Assembly: GCF_024172095.1 (NCBI RefSeq) | Contig: NZ_JAMZDX010000009.1 | Coordinates: 248,001-312,000 of the forward strand | Reading direction: 5' to 3' | Source of the DNA: Kitasatospora cinereorecta | GTDB taxonomy: Bacteria > Actinomycetota > Actinomycetes > Streptomycetales > Streptomycetaceae | Length of the DNA: 64,000 bases | In this document: one piece after another, positions 42,754 to 51,045 of the stretch | Numbering within the stretch: position 1 is the stretch's first letter | How the letters are laid out: every line of letters begins with the position of its first letter | Program-made: the position numbers and the translations under genes | Notes under the pieces: model-generated | Seen by the model: only the letters and a program-made list of their open reading frames with translations | What the model was told of the DNA's origin: nothing | Database searches by the model: none

Positions 42754-44103
42754 GTGCACTGGCGCACCATCGTCCGGACCTCCGCAGCACTGCGCGCCGC
42801 ACCGGTCGCCCTGGTCTGGATCCTGATGTACAGCGGCCGGATGACCGGCTGGATCACCGACGGCTACTGGCCTTCCGTCGCCGCCCAGAGCAGCTTCCTG
42901 CTGAGCTTCACCGCACCCGCCGTCGCCGCCTGCGGGGCCTGGGAAGGCCTGAAGGTTCGCCGGTCCGACGTCCTCGGCACCGCACCCGCCCGCTCCACCA
43001 CCGCCATCGCGCTGTCCGTACTGGCCCCGGTCCTCACCCTCGGCACCGTGTCGGTCCTGGCGGCCCTCGCGATCTTCGTCCCGCAGGCCGGCGGCACCCC
43101 GGGCTGGCCGACCGCCGCCATCATCGCCGTCGAACTGCTGGTCGTCCTCGCCCACACCGCGGCCGGCTACGCCCTCGGACTCACCCTTCCCCGCCTGCTC
43201 GCCGTACCGTTCGCTCTCGTCGCCAGCTTCCTGTGGATGGCCTTCCCCTCGACCCTGGACGCCTTCTGGGTACGCCAGCTCAACGGCCGCAACCTCACCG
43301 AATGCTGCGCCCTGGACGAGGTTCCGGCCCTGCGGGCCGTGGCGGCGCCGACCGTGGCCGTACTCGGGCTGCTCGCGGCCGCCTGGATCTGGACGACGCT
43401 ACGCGACCGGCGTCGGCTGCTCGCCGTCGTGACGCTGGCGGCAACCACTGCCGCAGGAGCGTGGATTGCCGCACCGCTCGGCTACCGTGCGGCCACGGCC
43501 CGTCCGGCGAGCGAGCAGACCTGTACCGCGACCACCACACCACGGGTGTGTCTGTGGCCCGAGCAGAAGGCCGACGCCTCGAACATCACCGAGTGGGCCA
43601 CGCAGGCACAGCAGCGTCTCGATGCCGCCGGTCTCACGGATTCCGCCACCGTGTCGCCGTTCTCCAGCCGTCCCGGCCAGGACGAGGTCCGATCGTTGGT
43701 CGCCCTGGGCCACATCCCCGACCGGCCCCCGCAGTGCGCAAGGGAACGCGGCGGACGTTGGCTTGGCGCCGAGGCTGTCGGCCCGCTGTCGTCCTGGCTG
43801 AAGCTGACTGCCGGCGTCACTCCTCTTACGGTGCAGGGCCGTTATCGTGAGCAGGAGCTACGAATCGCGAGCCAGGTCATGGCACTCCCACGCGACGAAC
43901 AGCTCGCCTGGTTCAGGTCCAACGCCGACACGTTGACCCGGTGTGACGCCAAGCCGGCCCTGGATCCCGCCCAGTGCCACCACCCCGGTACCCCCTCGTT
44001 CGAGGCAGCCCGACGATCTGGTGGCTCCGGATCAGATTCGTTCCTGCCGTCGCTGCCAGCCTGGTCGCCTGCATCCTGCTGGGCGGCGCCGCGAACTCGG
44101 TGA
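42754..44103 (+). CDS. ABC transporter membrane protein with large extracytoplasmic part
   Basis: This 449-residue protein starts at GTG behind GGGAGG. Six hydrophobic segments occupy residues 10-245 (ALRAAPVALVWILMYSGRMT, AAIIAVELLVVLAHTAAGYA, LLAVPFALVASFLWMAF, LLAVVTLAATTAAGAWIAAP). A soluble domain with Cys pairs follows (SEQTCTATTTPRVCLWPEQK, PPQCARERGGRW, LTRCDAKPALDPAQCHHPG). The last 35 residues look out of frame and overlap the next gene by 130 bases, so the natural end may have been lost. It forms the export channel with the preceding ATPase. The substrate is unknown. Confidence 0.8.
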   Translation: MHWRTIVRTSAALRAAPVALVWILMYSGRMTGWITDGYWPSVAAQSSFLLSFTAPAVAACGAWEGLKVRRSDVLGTAPARSTTAIALSVLAPVLTLGTVSVLAALAIFVPQAGGTPGWPTAAIIAVELLVVLAHTAAGYALGLTLPRLLAVPFALVASFLWMAFPSTLDAFWVRQLNGRNLTECCALDEVPALRAVAAPTVAVLGLLAAAWIWTTLRDRRRLLAVVTLAATTAAGAWIAAPLGYRAATARPASEQTCTATTTPRVCLWPEQKADASNITEWATQAQQRLDAAGLTDSATVSPFSSRPGQDEVRSLVALGHIPDRPPQCARERGGRWLGAEAVGPLSSWLKLTAGVTPLTVQGRYREQELRIASQVMALPRDEQLAWFRSNADTLTRCDAKPALDPAQCHHPGTPSFEAARRSGGSGSDSFLPSLPAWSPASCWAAPRTR

Positions 44104-44615
44104 CCGTCCCCATCCCCGTCATGATCGGTGGGCTGACGTTCGACCTGCCCATGTCCTCGCTCCTCCCGCTGATCCCCGTCTGTCTCATCCTGGAAGGGCA
44201 GGCCCGCGCCGACCGGCTCGCCGAACGCGTCGCCGTCCGGGCTGTCGACAGATGGGATGCGGGCTTCATGGCCCTGTGCGTCCTGACCGGCATCCTGGCC
44301 GCCGCCGGCGTCGCCATCGCGGACGCCGGCACCGCAGCCACCGCCATGGCCCGCGACTTCACCGGCTACCTCGGCCTCGCCCTCGTCCTCCGATGGCTCG
44401 GAGGAGCACGCCTGGCCTCCGTGGCCACCGCAGTGTTCCCCTTCTTCTGCGTCTCCTTCGGCCTCGTGCACAACCGGCCCGGCATCTGGGCCTGGCCACT
44501 GCACGACGCCAACTCGGTTGCCGCAGCCGCCCAGGCGCTGCTCCTCCTCACCGTCGGCGGCGCCACGCTGCTGCTCCCCCCGCTCCGCAGACAGGGCGAC
44601 AGCGACGACGAATAG
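43974..44615 (+). CDS. Second membrane subunit of the ABC system (hypothetical)
   Basis: This protein of about 213 residues has six membrane segments: FVPAVAASLVACILLGGAAN, LTFDLPMSSLLPLIPVCLIL, GFMALCVLTGILAAAGVAIA, YLGLALVLRWLGGARLASVA, VATAVFPFFCVSFGLVHNRP and AAAAQALLLLTVGGATLLLP. GTG 43974 is the only usable start before the first helix and lies 130 bases inside the preceding gene, in another frame. Tight linkage suggests a partner of the ABC permease. An acidic tail (QGDSDDE) ends it. No family is recognised. Confidence 0.7.
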   Translation: MPPPRYPLVRGSPTIWWLRIRFVPAVAASLVACILLGGAANSVTVPIPVMIGGLTFDLPMSSLLPLIPVCLILEGQARADRLAERVAVRAVDRWDAGFMALCVLTGILAAAGVAIADAGTAATAMARDFTGYLGLALVLRWLGGARLASVATAVFPFFCVSFGLVHNRPGIWAWPLHDANSVAAAAQALLLLTVGGATLLLPPLRRQGDSDDE

Positions 44616-44821
44616 GCCGTGTTGCTTGCGAAAGCCGGCGAGCCGGGTGCACCCCAGACTTCGCCGTCGAGCAGCGCCATTCCCAGTACGGGTCACGCCT
44701 TCCGCCTGCGGCGGTGCGGCCGCGTGATGTTCACCTCGCTGCGTAAGCTGTTGGCTCGTGTGCCTGTCTGTGATGTCAACGTGCACGCTGACGGGTTCCC
44801 GTTCGACCGAAGGACCGAGCC

Positions 44822-45211
44822 GTGCCCGACCGACCTGAGATTGTCTGCATCTGCGGCTCTACCCGGTTCGTGGACGAGATGCGTGCGGCGAACCGTGATC
44901 TGACCTTCGCAGGTGTCATCGTCGTCGCGCCAGGCGAAGCAGACGAGCTGATCACCCACGAGCAGAAGACCGCGCTCGACGCCCTCCACCTGCGCAAGAT
45001 CGACCTGGCTGACCGGGTTCTGGTCGTCAACCCCGGCGGGTATATCGGCGAGTCCACGAGCAGGGAGATCGCATATGCCCACGCCACCGGCAAGCCGATC
45101 TCGTTCACCGATCAGTGCCTTGCCGCCACACTCCACTGGGTCCAGACCTTTGGCAACACGGATCCGCCTGGCTCAACTACTCTGACTCCTCATGATCGAA
45201 TCCGGGATTGA
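44822..45211 (+). CDS. Nucleoside 2-deoxyribosyltransferase-like/DUF4406-like protein
   Basis: This 129-residue cytosolic protein starts at GTG behind AAGGA. It opens with the Rossmann-like PEIVCICGSTRFVDEMRAAN, followed by LTFAGVIVVAPGEADELITH, then LHLRKIDLADRVLVVNPGGY and IGESTSREIAYAHATGKPIS. This pattern (CGSTRF, then GGYIGESTxxEIxYA) belongs to the NDT-like superfamily, which cleaves or transfers nucleoside bases, and to its DUF4406 relatives. The C-terminal 20 residues overlap the next gene by 20 bases, so the two are likely co-translated. Activity is unproven for this subgroup. Confidence 0.8.
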   Translation: MPDRPEIVCICGSTRFVDEMRAANRDLTFAGVIVVAPGEADELITHEQKTALDALHLRKIDLADRVLVVNPGGYIGESTSREIAYAHATGKPISFTDQCLAATLHWVQTFGNTDPPGSTTLTPHDRIRD

Positions 45212-46091
45212 GGTCAGTGAAGGTCTGGTCCGCGCCCTGTTGCGGGAACAGCATCCCGACTTGGCCGAGCTGTCCATCCGTGAGGTGGCGGGCGGCTGGG
45301 GCAATCAGATGTGGCGGCTGGGGGAGGAGTTGGCCGTCCGGATGCAGCGGATGGACAACTCGTCCGATCTTCAGCTCAAGGAGCGTCGCTGGCTGCCGCT
45401 GCTGGCCTCGCGTCTGCCGCTGCCGATCCCGACGCCCGTACGGGACGGTGCACCGTCCGAGCGGTTCCCCAAGATCTGGACCGTCATGACATGGGTCGAC
45501 GGCACGCCGCTCGACCACGGCTCCATCACCCGTACTGACCACGCGGCCGACACGCTGGCGGCCTTCCTCAAGGCGCTGCATGCGCAGGCGCCCGCCGACG
45601 CGCCGGACGCCTCGGATTTCGGCGCTCACCCCAGGGACTGCACGGACGGTTTCGAGCACTTCCTCCAGGCCGTGGACCTCGACCACGTCGGCGAGGACGC
45701 CATACGGGCCGTCTGGGACGACGCCGTCGCGGCTCCCCAGTGGGAGGGCCCGCGGGTGTGGGTGCACGGTGACCTGCATCCCGCGAACGTCGTCGTCGCG
45801 GACGGGACCCTGGCGGGCGTCGTCGACTTCGGCGCGCTCTTCGCCGGCGACCCGGCATGGGACCTCGCCGCTGCCTGGCTGCTGCTCCCCGCGGGCGGTG
45901 CCTCACGGTTCTTCGACCGCTACGCACAGGCGGACGAGGCGGCGGTACGGCGGGCGCGCGGGCTGGCCGTGATGAAGAGCCTGTTCTTGATGCTGATGGG
46001 TCAGAACGGTGACCGGGGCCTGCCCGGCGGCAAGCCGGAGTGGGGGCCCGCAGGCCGGTCGGCACTTGACCGCGTCCTGAAGGGCGTCTGA
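45192..46091 (+). CDS. Aminoglycoside phosphotransferase-like kinase
   Basis: This 299-residue APH-fold protein has the nucleotide loop (REVAGGWGNQMWRLGEELAV, followed by RMQR), hinge (IWTVMTWVDGTPLDH), catalytic loop VWVHGDLHPANVVV (Asp) and metal site GVVDFGALFAGDPAWDLAAA. It should phosphorylate a hydroxyl of a small molecule in the cytosol. APH relatives inactivate aminoglycosides or macrolides or act in metabolism; resistance is not implied by sequence alone. ATG 45192 lies within the end of the preceding gene. The sequence is complete, with no missing key residue. Confidence 0.85.
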   Translation: MIESGIEVSEGLVRALLREQHPDLAELSIREVAGGWGNQMWRLGEELAVRMQRMDNSSDLQLKERRWLPLLASRLPLPIPTPVRDGAPSERFPKIWTVMTWVDGTPLDHGSITRTDHAADTLAAFLKALHAQAPADAPDASDFGAHPRDCTDGFEHFLQAVDLDHVGEDAIRAVWDDAVAAPQWEGPRVWVHGDLHPANVVVADGTLAGVVDFGALFAGDPAWDLAAAWLLLPAGGASRFFDRYAQADEAAVRRARGLAVMKSLFLMLMGQNGDRGLPGGKPEWGPAGRSALDRVLKGV

Positions 46092-46304
46092 GCTGCAACG
46101 CGTGCGTGGCGAGGTCGAGCCTGTGCGCGATGATGCCGATCTCCCGGACGGGAACGGCACGTTCAGCGGGGGCGGTCCCGGACGTTCCGGGTGATGGGTC
46201 GGGTCCGGGGCCGCCTCGTCCGGCTGCGCATCCTGTGGCGGGGAGCGGTCGTTGTGCCGCCTGGGGCCGCGCGGCGTGGCCCCAGGGAAGGCGAGAAGCG
46301 GATC

Positions 46305-47327
46305 GTGAAGAGCGGAAAGAGCAGTACGAGCGGTGCAAGGAGCAGGAGCGGTGCTGCGGGAGGCCGCGGGCGTGGTGTGCTGGTGACCGGCGCGACCGGG
46401 GGGATCGGCCGGGTCACGGTCCTGCGCCTGGCGTCCCGGGGGTGGGACGTGATCGCCGGGGCGCGGGATCCGGTGAAGGCGGCCGCGCTGGTGGCACAGG
46501 CCGAGCAGGCGGGGGTACGGCTGCGCACCGTGGTCCTGGACGTTGCCGATCCGGCCTCGTGCCGGCGGGCGGTGGACCAGGCCGGGGAGATGGCTGCGGG
46601 CGGGCTGTGGGCGCTGGTGAACAACGCCGGTGTGCCGCAGGCCGGGGCCGTGGCCGATGTCGGCGACGAGCAGGCCCGCCACGTGCTGGAGGTGAACCTC
46701 CTCGGCGCGGCGCGCCTGTGCCGCCTGGTTCTGCCCGCGATGCACCGCCAGGGCGGCGGACGGATCGTCAACATCTCCTCCGGGCTGGGCCGGGTGCCGT
46801 GGCCGATGGGCGGCTGGTACAGCGCCGCCAAGCACGGCCTGTCGGCGCTCACCCACTGCCTGCGCGTCGAAGCCGCCCACCTGGGCGTGCGGGTGTGCCT
46901 GGTGGAGCCCGGCGCGTTCGCCACCCCGATGCTCACCACCGCCCTCGCCGACCTCACCGCAGCCCGTACCCCCGACGCCCCGGGCTACGACCGCACCGCC
47001 GCGCTGTTCAACGCCGTAGACCGCCACGTACCCGGCCCCGAGCCCGTCGCCCGCACCGTCGAGAAGTGCCTGACCGCCACCCGCCCGCGGCCCCGGTACA
47101 CCGTCGGCCGTGACGCCCGCCTGCTCGTGCCCCTCCACGGCGTCCTCCCGCTGCGCGTGACCGACCTGCTCAAGCACGCCGTGTGCGGCCTGCCCCGCAC
47201 CCCGACCCCCGGCCCGCACCCGGGCAGCCCTGACGGCGGTACGGCGGTCCGCCCGCCGGGGCCCGAGACCACGGGCACCGCCGCCGCCCCCGGCGTCGCG
47301 TCGCCGACGGAAGGCGCCCGCCCGTGA
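46305..47327 (+). CDS. Short-chain dehydrogenase/reductase coupled to a ketosynthase gene
   Basis: This protein of about 340 residues has a classical SDR core: GVLVTGATGGIGRVTVLRLA (cofactor loop), LDVADPASCRRAVDQAG, ALVNNAGVPQAGAVADV (NNAG), RIVNISSGLGRVPWPMGGWY with catalytic Ser and YSAAK, then VEPGAFATPM. The resemblance is to 17-beta-HSD or retinol-type SDRs. A Pro/Gly/Ala-rich tail of about 50 residues follows the fold. GTG 46305 has GAGAAG upstream; GTG 46191 in the same frame is possible but adds Arg-rich residues. Its TGA overlaps the GTG of the FabH-like gene (GTGA), so a shared pathway is likely: one enzyme makes a keto product, the other reduces a keto or aldehyde group. Confidence 0.85.
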   Translation: MKSGKSSTSGARSRSGAAGGRGRGVLVTGATGGIGRVTVLRLASRGWDVIAGARDPVKAAALVAQAEQAGVRLRTVVLDVADPASCRRAVDQAGEMAAGGLWALVNNAGVPQAGAVADVGDEQARHVLEVNLLGAARLCRLVLPAMHRQGGGRIVNISSGLGRVPWPMGGWYSAAKHGLSALTHCLRVEAAHLGVRVCLVEPGAFATPMLTTALADLTAARTPDAPGYDRTAALFNAVDRHVPGPEPVARTVEKCLTATRPRPRYTVGRDARLLVPLHGVLPLRVTDLLKHAVCGLPRTPTPGPHPGSPDGGTAVRPPGPETTGTAAAPGVASPTEGARP

Positions 47328-48328
47328 CCGGCTACAGCCGCATCACCCATGCCACCGTCCACCTGCCCGACGACCGCCAGAACACCCACCAGATCGAGGA
47401 ACGGCTGCGCCGCCACAGCCCCGGGCTGCGCATCCCCGACGGCCTCATCGAACGGACCTTCGGCCTGCGCGAACGCACCCTCGCCCGCCCTGACGACCTG
47501 CCCTCCGACCTCGCCGCCCGCGCCGCGACCACTCTCCTCCGCCAGGCCGGCCTCGACCCCGCCGACATCGACCTGCTGCTGTTCGCCGCCGTCAGCGCGG
47601 ACGTCCGCGAACCCGCCAACGCCCACATCGTGGCCGCCAAGACCCGCCTCGCCTGCCCCGCCTTCGACGTCTCCAACGCCTGCAACGGCGTCCTCAACGC
47701 CCTCCAGGTGGCCGACGCCCTCATCCGCACCGGCCGGCACCACCGCGTCCTCATCACCTGCGGCGAGACCCTCTCCCGCCTGTCCCGCTGGCACCTCACC
47801 CGTGCCACGCTGCGCACGGGCCTGACGTCGCTGACGGGGGCGGACGTGGGGGCGGCCGTGCTGGTGGAGGCCTCCGAAGTACCGGGCATCAGGGCGTCGG
47901 CGTTCTGGGCCAACTCGGCCGGCTGGCCGGCGGCGACGCTGTTCGACCCGCAGCACGCCCCTCACCGGCCTCGGGGTCTGCACGTCGACTCCGACCGGCT
48001 GCTCGCCTCGTTCCTCGGTCTGGACGAGCCGGTGCGGCTGTGGCTCAAGGAGCGGCTCAACGAGCAGCGTGCGGACGTCGGAGCGTTGGACCTGGTGGGC
48101 GTCCACCAGCCGTCGGTGCCGTTCGCGGACACGTTCTGCCGTCGGATGGGCGTCGAGGCGGGCCAGGTGGTCACCACCTTCCCGACGGTCGGGAACGCCG
48201 CCGCGGCGAGCCTGCCGCTGCAACTGGCCCTCGCCGCAGAGCAGGGACGCCTCGCCCCCGGCGCCGAGATTGCCCTGTTCGGACTGGCCAGCGGCGCCAG
48301 CGCGGGTGTGATGCTGATCCGGTGGTGA
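47324..48328 (+). CDS. FabH-like (KAS III) ketosynthase or acyltransferase
   Basis: This 334-residue thiolase-fold protein keeps the Cys-His-Asn triad: FDVSNACNGVLNAL (Cys120), LVGVHQPSVPFADTF (His261) and FPTVGNAAAASLPLQLAL (Asn291). The N-terminal half has ADIDLLLFAAVSADVREPAN and the final strand ASGASAGVMLIRW is normal. It should condense an acyl thioester with malonyl-ACP, or transfer an acyl group as CerJ-type relatives do. The partner SDR, overlapped by 4 bases, suggests a two-enzyme module. No ACP gene is seen, so it must use a carrier from elsewhere, or CoA esters. Confidence 0.85.
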   Translation: MTGYSRITHATVHLPDDRQNTHQIEERLRRHSPGLRIPDGLIERTFGLRERTLARPDDLPSDLAARAATTLLRQAGLDPADIDLLLFAAVSADVREPANAHIVAAKTRLACPAFDVSNACNGVLNALQVADALIRTGRHHRVLITCGETLSRLSRWHLTRATLRTGLTSLTGADVGAAVLVEASEVPGIRASAFWANSAGWPAATLFDPQHAPHRPRGLHVDSDRLLASFLGLDEPVRLWLKERLNEQRADVGALDLVGVHQPSVPFADTFCRRMGVEAGQVVTTFPTVGNAAAASLPLQLALAAEQGRLAPGAEIALFGLASGASAGVMLIRW

Positions 48329-48550
48329 GCAACCGGCCGGCGTGATCGCGTTTCGCAGCCGGTACGGCATGGGCGTCCGGAGCAACGGCTGGGCGGACGA
48401 GGGGACCGGCGGACGGTGCGCCCTCATGCCGGCGAGGTCCCGAACGCCTCGCCACGCCGCACCTGCCCGCCCGGCTCCCGGGTGCGGTTGGCGTACTGAG
48501 CGGCGGCGCTCAGAGGAGCAGCGCTTCGCCGAGCAGCTCGGGTGCGGCGG

Positions 48551-48796
48551 TCAGTGACTGCTCGCCACCGTGCGTGTGCCGTCTGCGGCCGTGGTGACCT
48601 GCACGCAGAACCGGGCGTTGATCTTCGAATAGCCGTCCTTGCTCTTGTACTCGGTGGTGGAGCCGTCGGCCTTGTCGCACACGCCGGTGGTCGAGGGCTC
48701 CGTCAAGGGAGCCGCGTGGGCGAGGGGAGCGGTCGACACCAGGGCGAATGCGGCGACTGCGGCAAGTGCGGTCACGGGGCCGGTGCGCTGGGGCAC
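48551..48796 (-). CDS. Small secreted protein
   Basis: This 81-residue preprotein starts at GTG behind GGAAGG. The signal peptide is VPQRTGPVTALAAVAAFALV, cleaved after AHA; the mature 50 residues have two Cys (TGVCDKADGSTTEYKSKDGY, NARFCVQVTTAADGTRTV). It resembles short exported actinomycete peptides of unknown role. The open frame extends 82 codons upstream, but without a signal-like start. It is convergent with the FabH-like gene, separated by 220 bases in which I see nothing. Confidence 0.7.
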   Translation of the reverse strand: MPQRTGPVTALAAVAAFALVSTAPLAHAAPLTEPSTTGVCDKADGSTTEYKSKDGYSKINARFCVQVTTAADGTRTVASSH

Positions 48797-49031
48797 GGGT
48801 GCCTTCCTCTCGGGAGGTGACAGATCATTTGGTAAGTACCAACACGATCCGGCCGCCCCGGGTAACGGCACTTTTCGGGCGGTGATATGGCGTGATATGT
48901 GCTCTCTGTGCGTACCGTAGGGGGAGGGGTGAGCATGCCGATTCTCAGCAGACATCCCGCCCCGACGGGATCGGTCGTTCAGTCGGAAGACTGCCGAAGC
49001 GGTACCGGACACCGGTGTGGTCCGAATGGTG

Positions 49032-49060
49032 AAGGCCGGCACCCCAGGGGTGCCGGCCTT
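49032..49060. terminator. Strong hairpin terminator
   Basis: AAGGCCGGCACCCC and GGGGTGCCGGCCTT are perfect 14-base arms around a single A. It lies 97 bases downstream of the next minus-strand gene's stop. Confidence 0.85.
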
Positions 49061-49157
49061 CCCTCGCCTTCCCTCGCCTTCTCGGAGCCCCGGCAGAGTA
49101 CTGCGCCGGAACGGCGCTCGCTCGGGTGGCTTCGTCGGGCGCCGGTCTGCGGGTGGT

Positions 49158-49577
49158 TCAGCGCTGGGTGCGTCGGCGTCGGACGGCGGTCAGGAGGCCG
49201 ATGCCGAGGGCGGGAAGGGCGACGCTTGATGCGGCGAGCAGGCCGGCGGAGACGGCGTCAGGCAGGGCGAGGGTCGGGGAGGACGCCTCGGACGCCGGCC
49301 TGCCGGCGTTGGCGAACTCCGCCCCGGTCTCGGTGCTCGAGCCGGCGGCCGGCGTGAGCGGCCGGGCTTGGGCGAAGTCCGCGGTCGGAGCACCGGTTTG
49401 GTGCCGCTGCTGGGCCTCGATCGAGATGATCGGGTTGGCCGCCTTGTAGGGGCCCTCGTACGCCCAGGCGGGGCCGGTGGTGAGGAACTGGACGCCGCCC
49501 GCGAGCGCGGCGGTGACGGTGACGGCGGCGAACAGGCGGGCATTCTTCGCGGATAAGGTGATAACGGACGTGCGCAT
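49158..49577 (-). CDS. Cell-surface protein with signal peptide and C-terminal anchor
   Basis: This 139-residue protein starts at ATG behind a GGGGGG site. An N-terminal export signal (ARLFAAVTVTAALAGGVQFL, cleavage near AWA-YEGPY) and a C-terminal hydrophobic segment (SAGLLAASSVALPALGIGLL) followed by RRRRTQR bracket a hydrophilic part. This is the layout of a sortase substrate or membrane-anchored wall protein, but no LPxTG or LAxTG motif is visible before the anchor (TLALPDAVSAG). It is divergent from the gene at 50018. Role unknown. Confidence 0.7.
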   Translation of the reverse strand: MRTSVITLSAKNARLFAAVTVTAALAGGVQFLTTGPAWAYEGPYKAANPIISIEAQQRHQTGAPTADFAQARPLTPAAGSSTETGAEFANAGRPASEASSPTLALPDAVSAGLLAASSVALPALGIGLLTAVRRRRTQR

Positions 49578-50017
49578 GGTGTGACCCCCCGAGGTCTTGG
49601 TGCTGACGATGCGGTTGAAGGCCGCCCGGCCCCCTCGTGCCGGGTCCGGCGGTGGCGCCCCCCGGTTCCTGCCGGTCTCGCTTGCCGTCGCCCTTCACCC
49701 GTACAGACGTCCGTCCCGGTGGGAGGTTGCAGGCTGGTTCGGAGATTTCCGAGAGTCTCCGAGTGGCCCTCGAGTGGCCTGTCCGGCTCTCGACGACGAC
49801 GTGACGATGCGTGCACCAGAGCGCGCACACGAGGTGTAAGTCGCGTGTGAGTGCGGCGTAAGCGCCTCCTGGCAGCGTGGCTGTGCCGGACGAGGACGGG
49901 CTCCGAGAGCCGAGGTCGTCCGTGTCCGCGGGGTGCACCACCCGGCCCCGCCGAGTCCACGCACGGGGAGTGCCCGGCCCGACCGGGCGCCCCGTCCATG
50001 CAAGGAGGTACCTCATC
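49578..50017. other. Divergent intergenic region
   Basis: Promoters of the two flanking exported-protein genes. CGGAGA (49740-49745) and TCTCCG (49756-49761) form an inverted repeat with 10-base spacing; possible operator. No gene is supported. Confidence 0.4.
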
Positions 50018-50260
50018 ATGCGCACCATCGCCAAGCGCGCCGTCCAGGGCGTGGTCGCCGGGGCGCTCGCGCTCACCGGCATCGCCGCCACCAGTGGCAC
50101 CGCCAGCGCCTTGACGGCCGGGAACGAGTACGTGTTCCGCAACCAGAACACGGGCCGCTGCCTGGACGACTCCGGCGACGGCAACCACGACCTGATGCGC
50201 GGCTACCCCTGCAACGGCAGCTCCCAGGACGGCGGCTGGCAGGGCTGGACCCTCTGGTAG
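50018..50260 (+). CDS. Small secreted protein with one ricin-type repeat
   Basis: This 80-residue preprotein has an ideal AAGGAGGT site seven bases upstream of its ATG. The signal peptide (KRAVQGVVAGALALTGIAAT) is cleaved near ASA-LTAGN. The mature part, about 47 residues, is a single lectin-like repeat: YVFRNQNTGRCLDDSGDGNH, LMRGYPCNGSSQDGGW, then QGWTLW. It has two Cys, as in a ricin B subdomain (RCLD ... C ... QxW). One repeat cannot make a beta-trefoil alone, so it would have to trimerise or be a truncated relic. The good ribosome site speaks for expression. Confidence 0.75.
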   Translation: MRTIAKRAVQGVVAGALALTGIAATSGTASALTAGNEYVFRNQNTGRCLDDSGDGNHDLMRGYPCNGSSQDGGWQGWTLW

Positions 50261-50595
50261 GAACCGCCGTCCGGCACCGAGCAGCTTCGCTCGGACGGCT
50301 GTCCGCCGCCTCCGTCCCGGACCACCGGCGGGGGCGGCGGGCCCGCGCCGAAACCGACGGTGGACCGGGACGAGCCGCAGCCTCATCGAGGCCACCACGC
50401 GAACGGTGCCAGACCTGTCGGACCGCCCGTCCCCGGCCGCTCGGCAGGGCCGCCTCACCCCGGCCGACTACCGTGCGGCATGCCAGCCCGGCGGGTGCCC
50501 CGTTCTCCCAGCATTCGCCTGCACGCGCTCGCCGCCCTCGGGTCCGGGACCGGTTGTGAGTGGAGCGCCCGCAGAGGCGCGACCAGGGGAGTGCT
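50261..50595. other. Intergenic stretch without a supportable gene
   Basis: Open frames on both strands are Arg/Pro/Ser-rich. No repeat, operator or RNA-like structure was noticed. Confidence 0.4.
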
Positions 50596-51045
50596 GTGCT
50601 GCGGACAGTGCCGCCGGTGGTGTTCAACCATGCCACCGTCGAGGGCGTCGCGGTGGACGTGGTGGCGACCGTACGGGATGCCGCGGCACGGTTGCACGCG
50701 GTCGGCAACGGTGCTGTCGAGCAGGTCACCGCTGTCGCCGCCACGGAACTTGGAGGATGCGGCAGCACCGTGAACACCGTCTCGCTGGGCGTGGCCGACC
50801 CCGACCTGCTGTACGCCGGCAACGCTCCCGAGGCTGTTCCCACCGTGCCTCAGCGAGGGGCTGTCCGGTGCGGAATGTGTCCTGGGGCCCTGGGGGCCAG
50901 GTCTGCGGGCTCCTGGCGTGGGTGGGAGTGGGGTCGGCGGGCGCTCAGCCGTCCGCCGGGCGCGCGGCCGCGCCGGAGGTCAGCCGCCAGAGCCCGGCCA
51001 CCTCGTAGTAGACGCCGTTCACCACCTGCAACAGCAGCAGCGTGA
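50596..51045 (+). CDS. Doubtful hypothetical protein
   Basis: GTG 50596 follows GGGGAG. The first 75 residues have a plausible coding look (VVFNHATVEGVAVDVVATVR, DAAARLHAVGNGAVEQVTAV, LGVADPDLLYAGNAPEAVPT). The last 60 are Arg/Ser/Pro-rich and run 100 bases into the convergent VC0807-type gene, so the natural end may be earlier or frameshifted. No family is recognised. Confidence 0.3.
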   Translation: MLRTVPPVVFNHATVEGVAVDVVATVRDAAARLHAVGNGAVEQVTAVAATELGGCGSTVNTVSLGVADPDLLYAGNAPEAVPTVPQRGAVRCGMCPGALGARSAGSWRGWEWGRRALSRPPGARPRRRSAARARPPRSRRRSPPATAAA

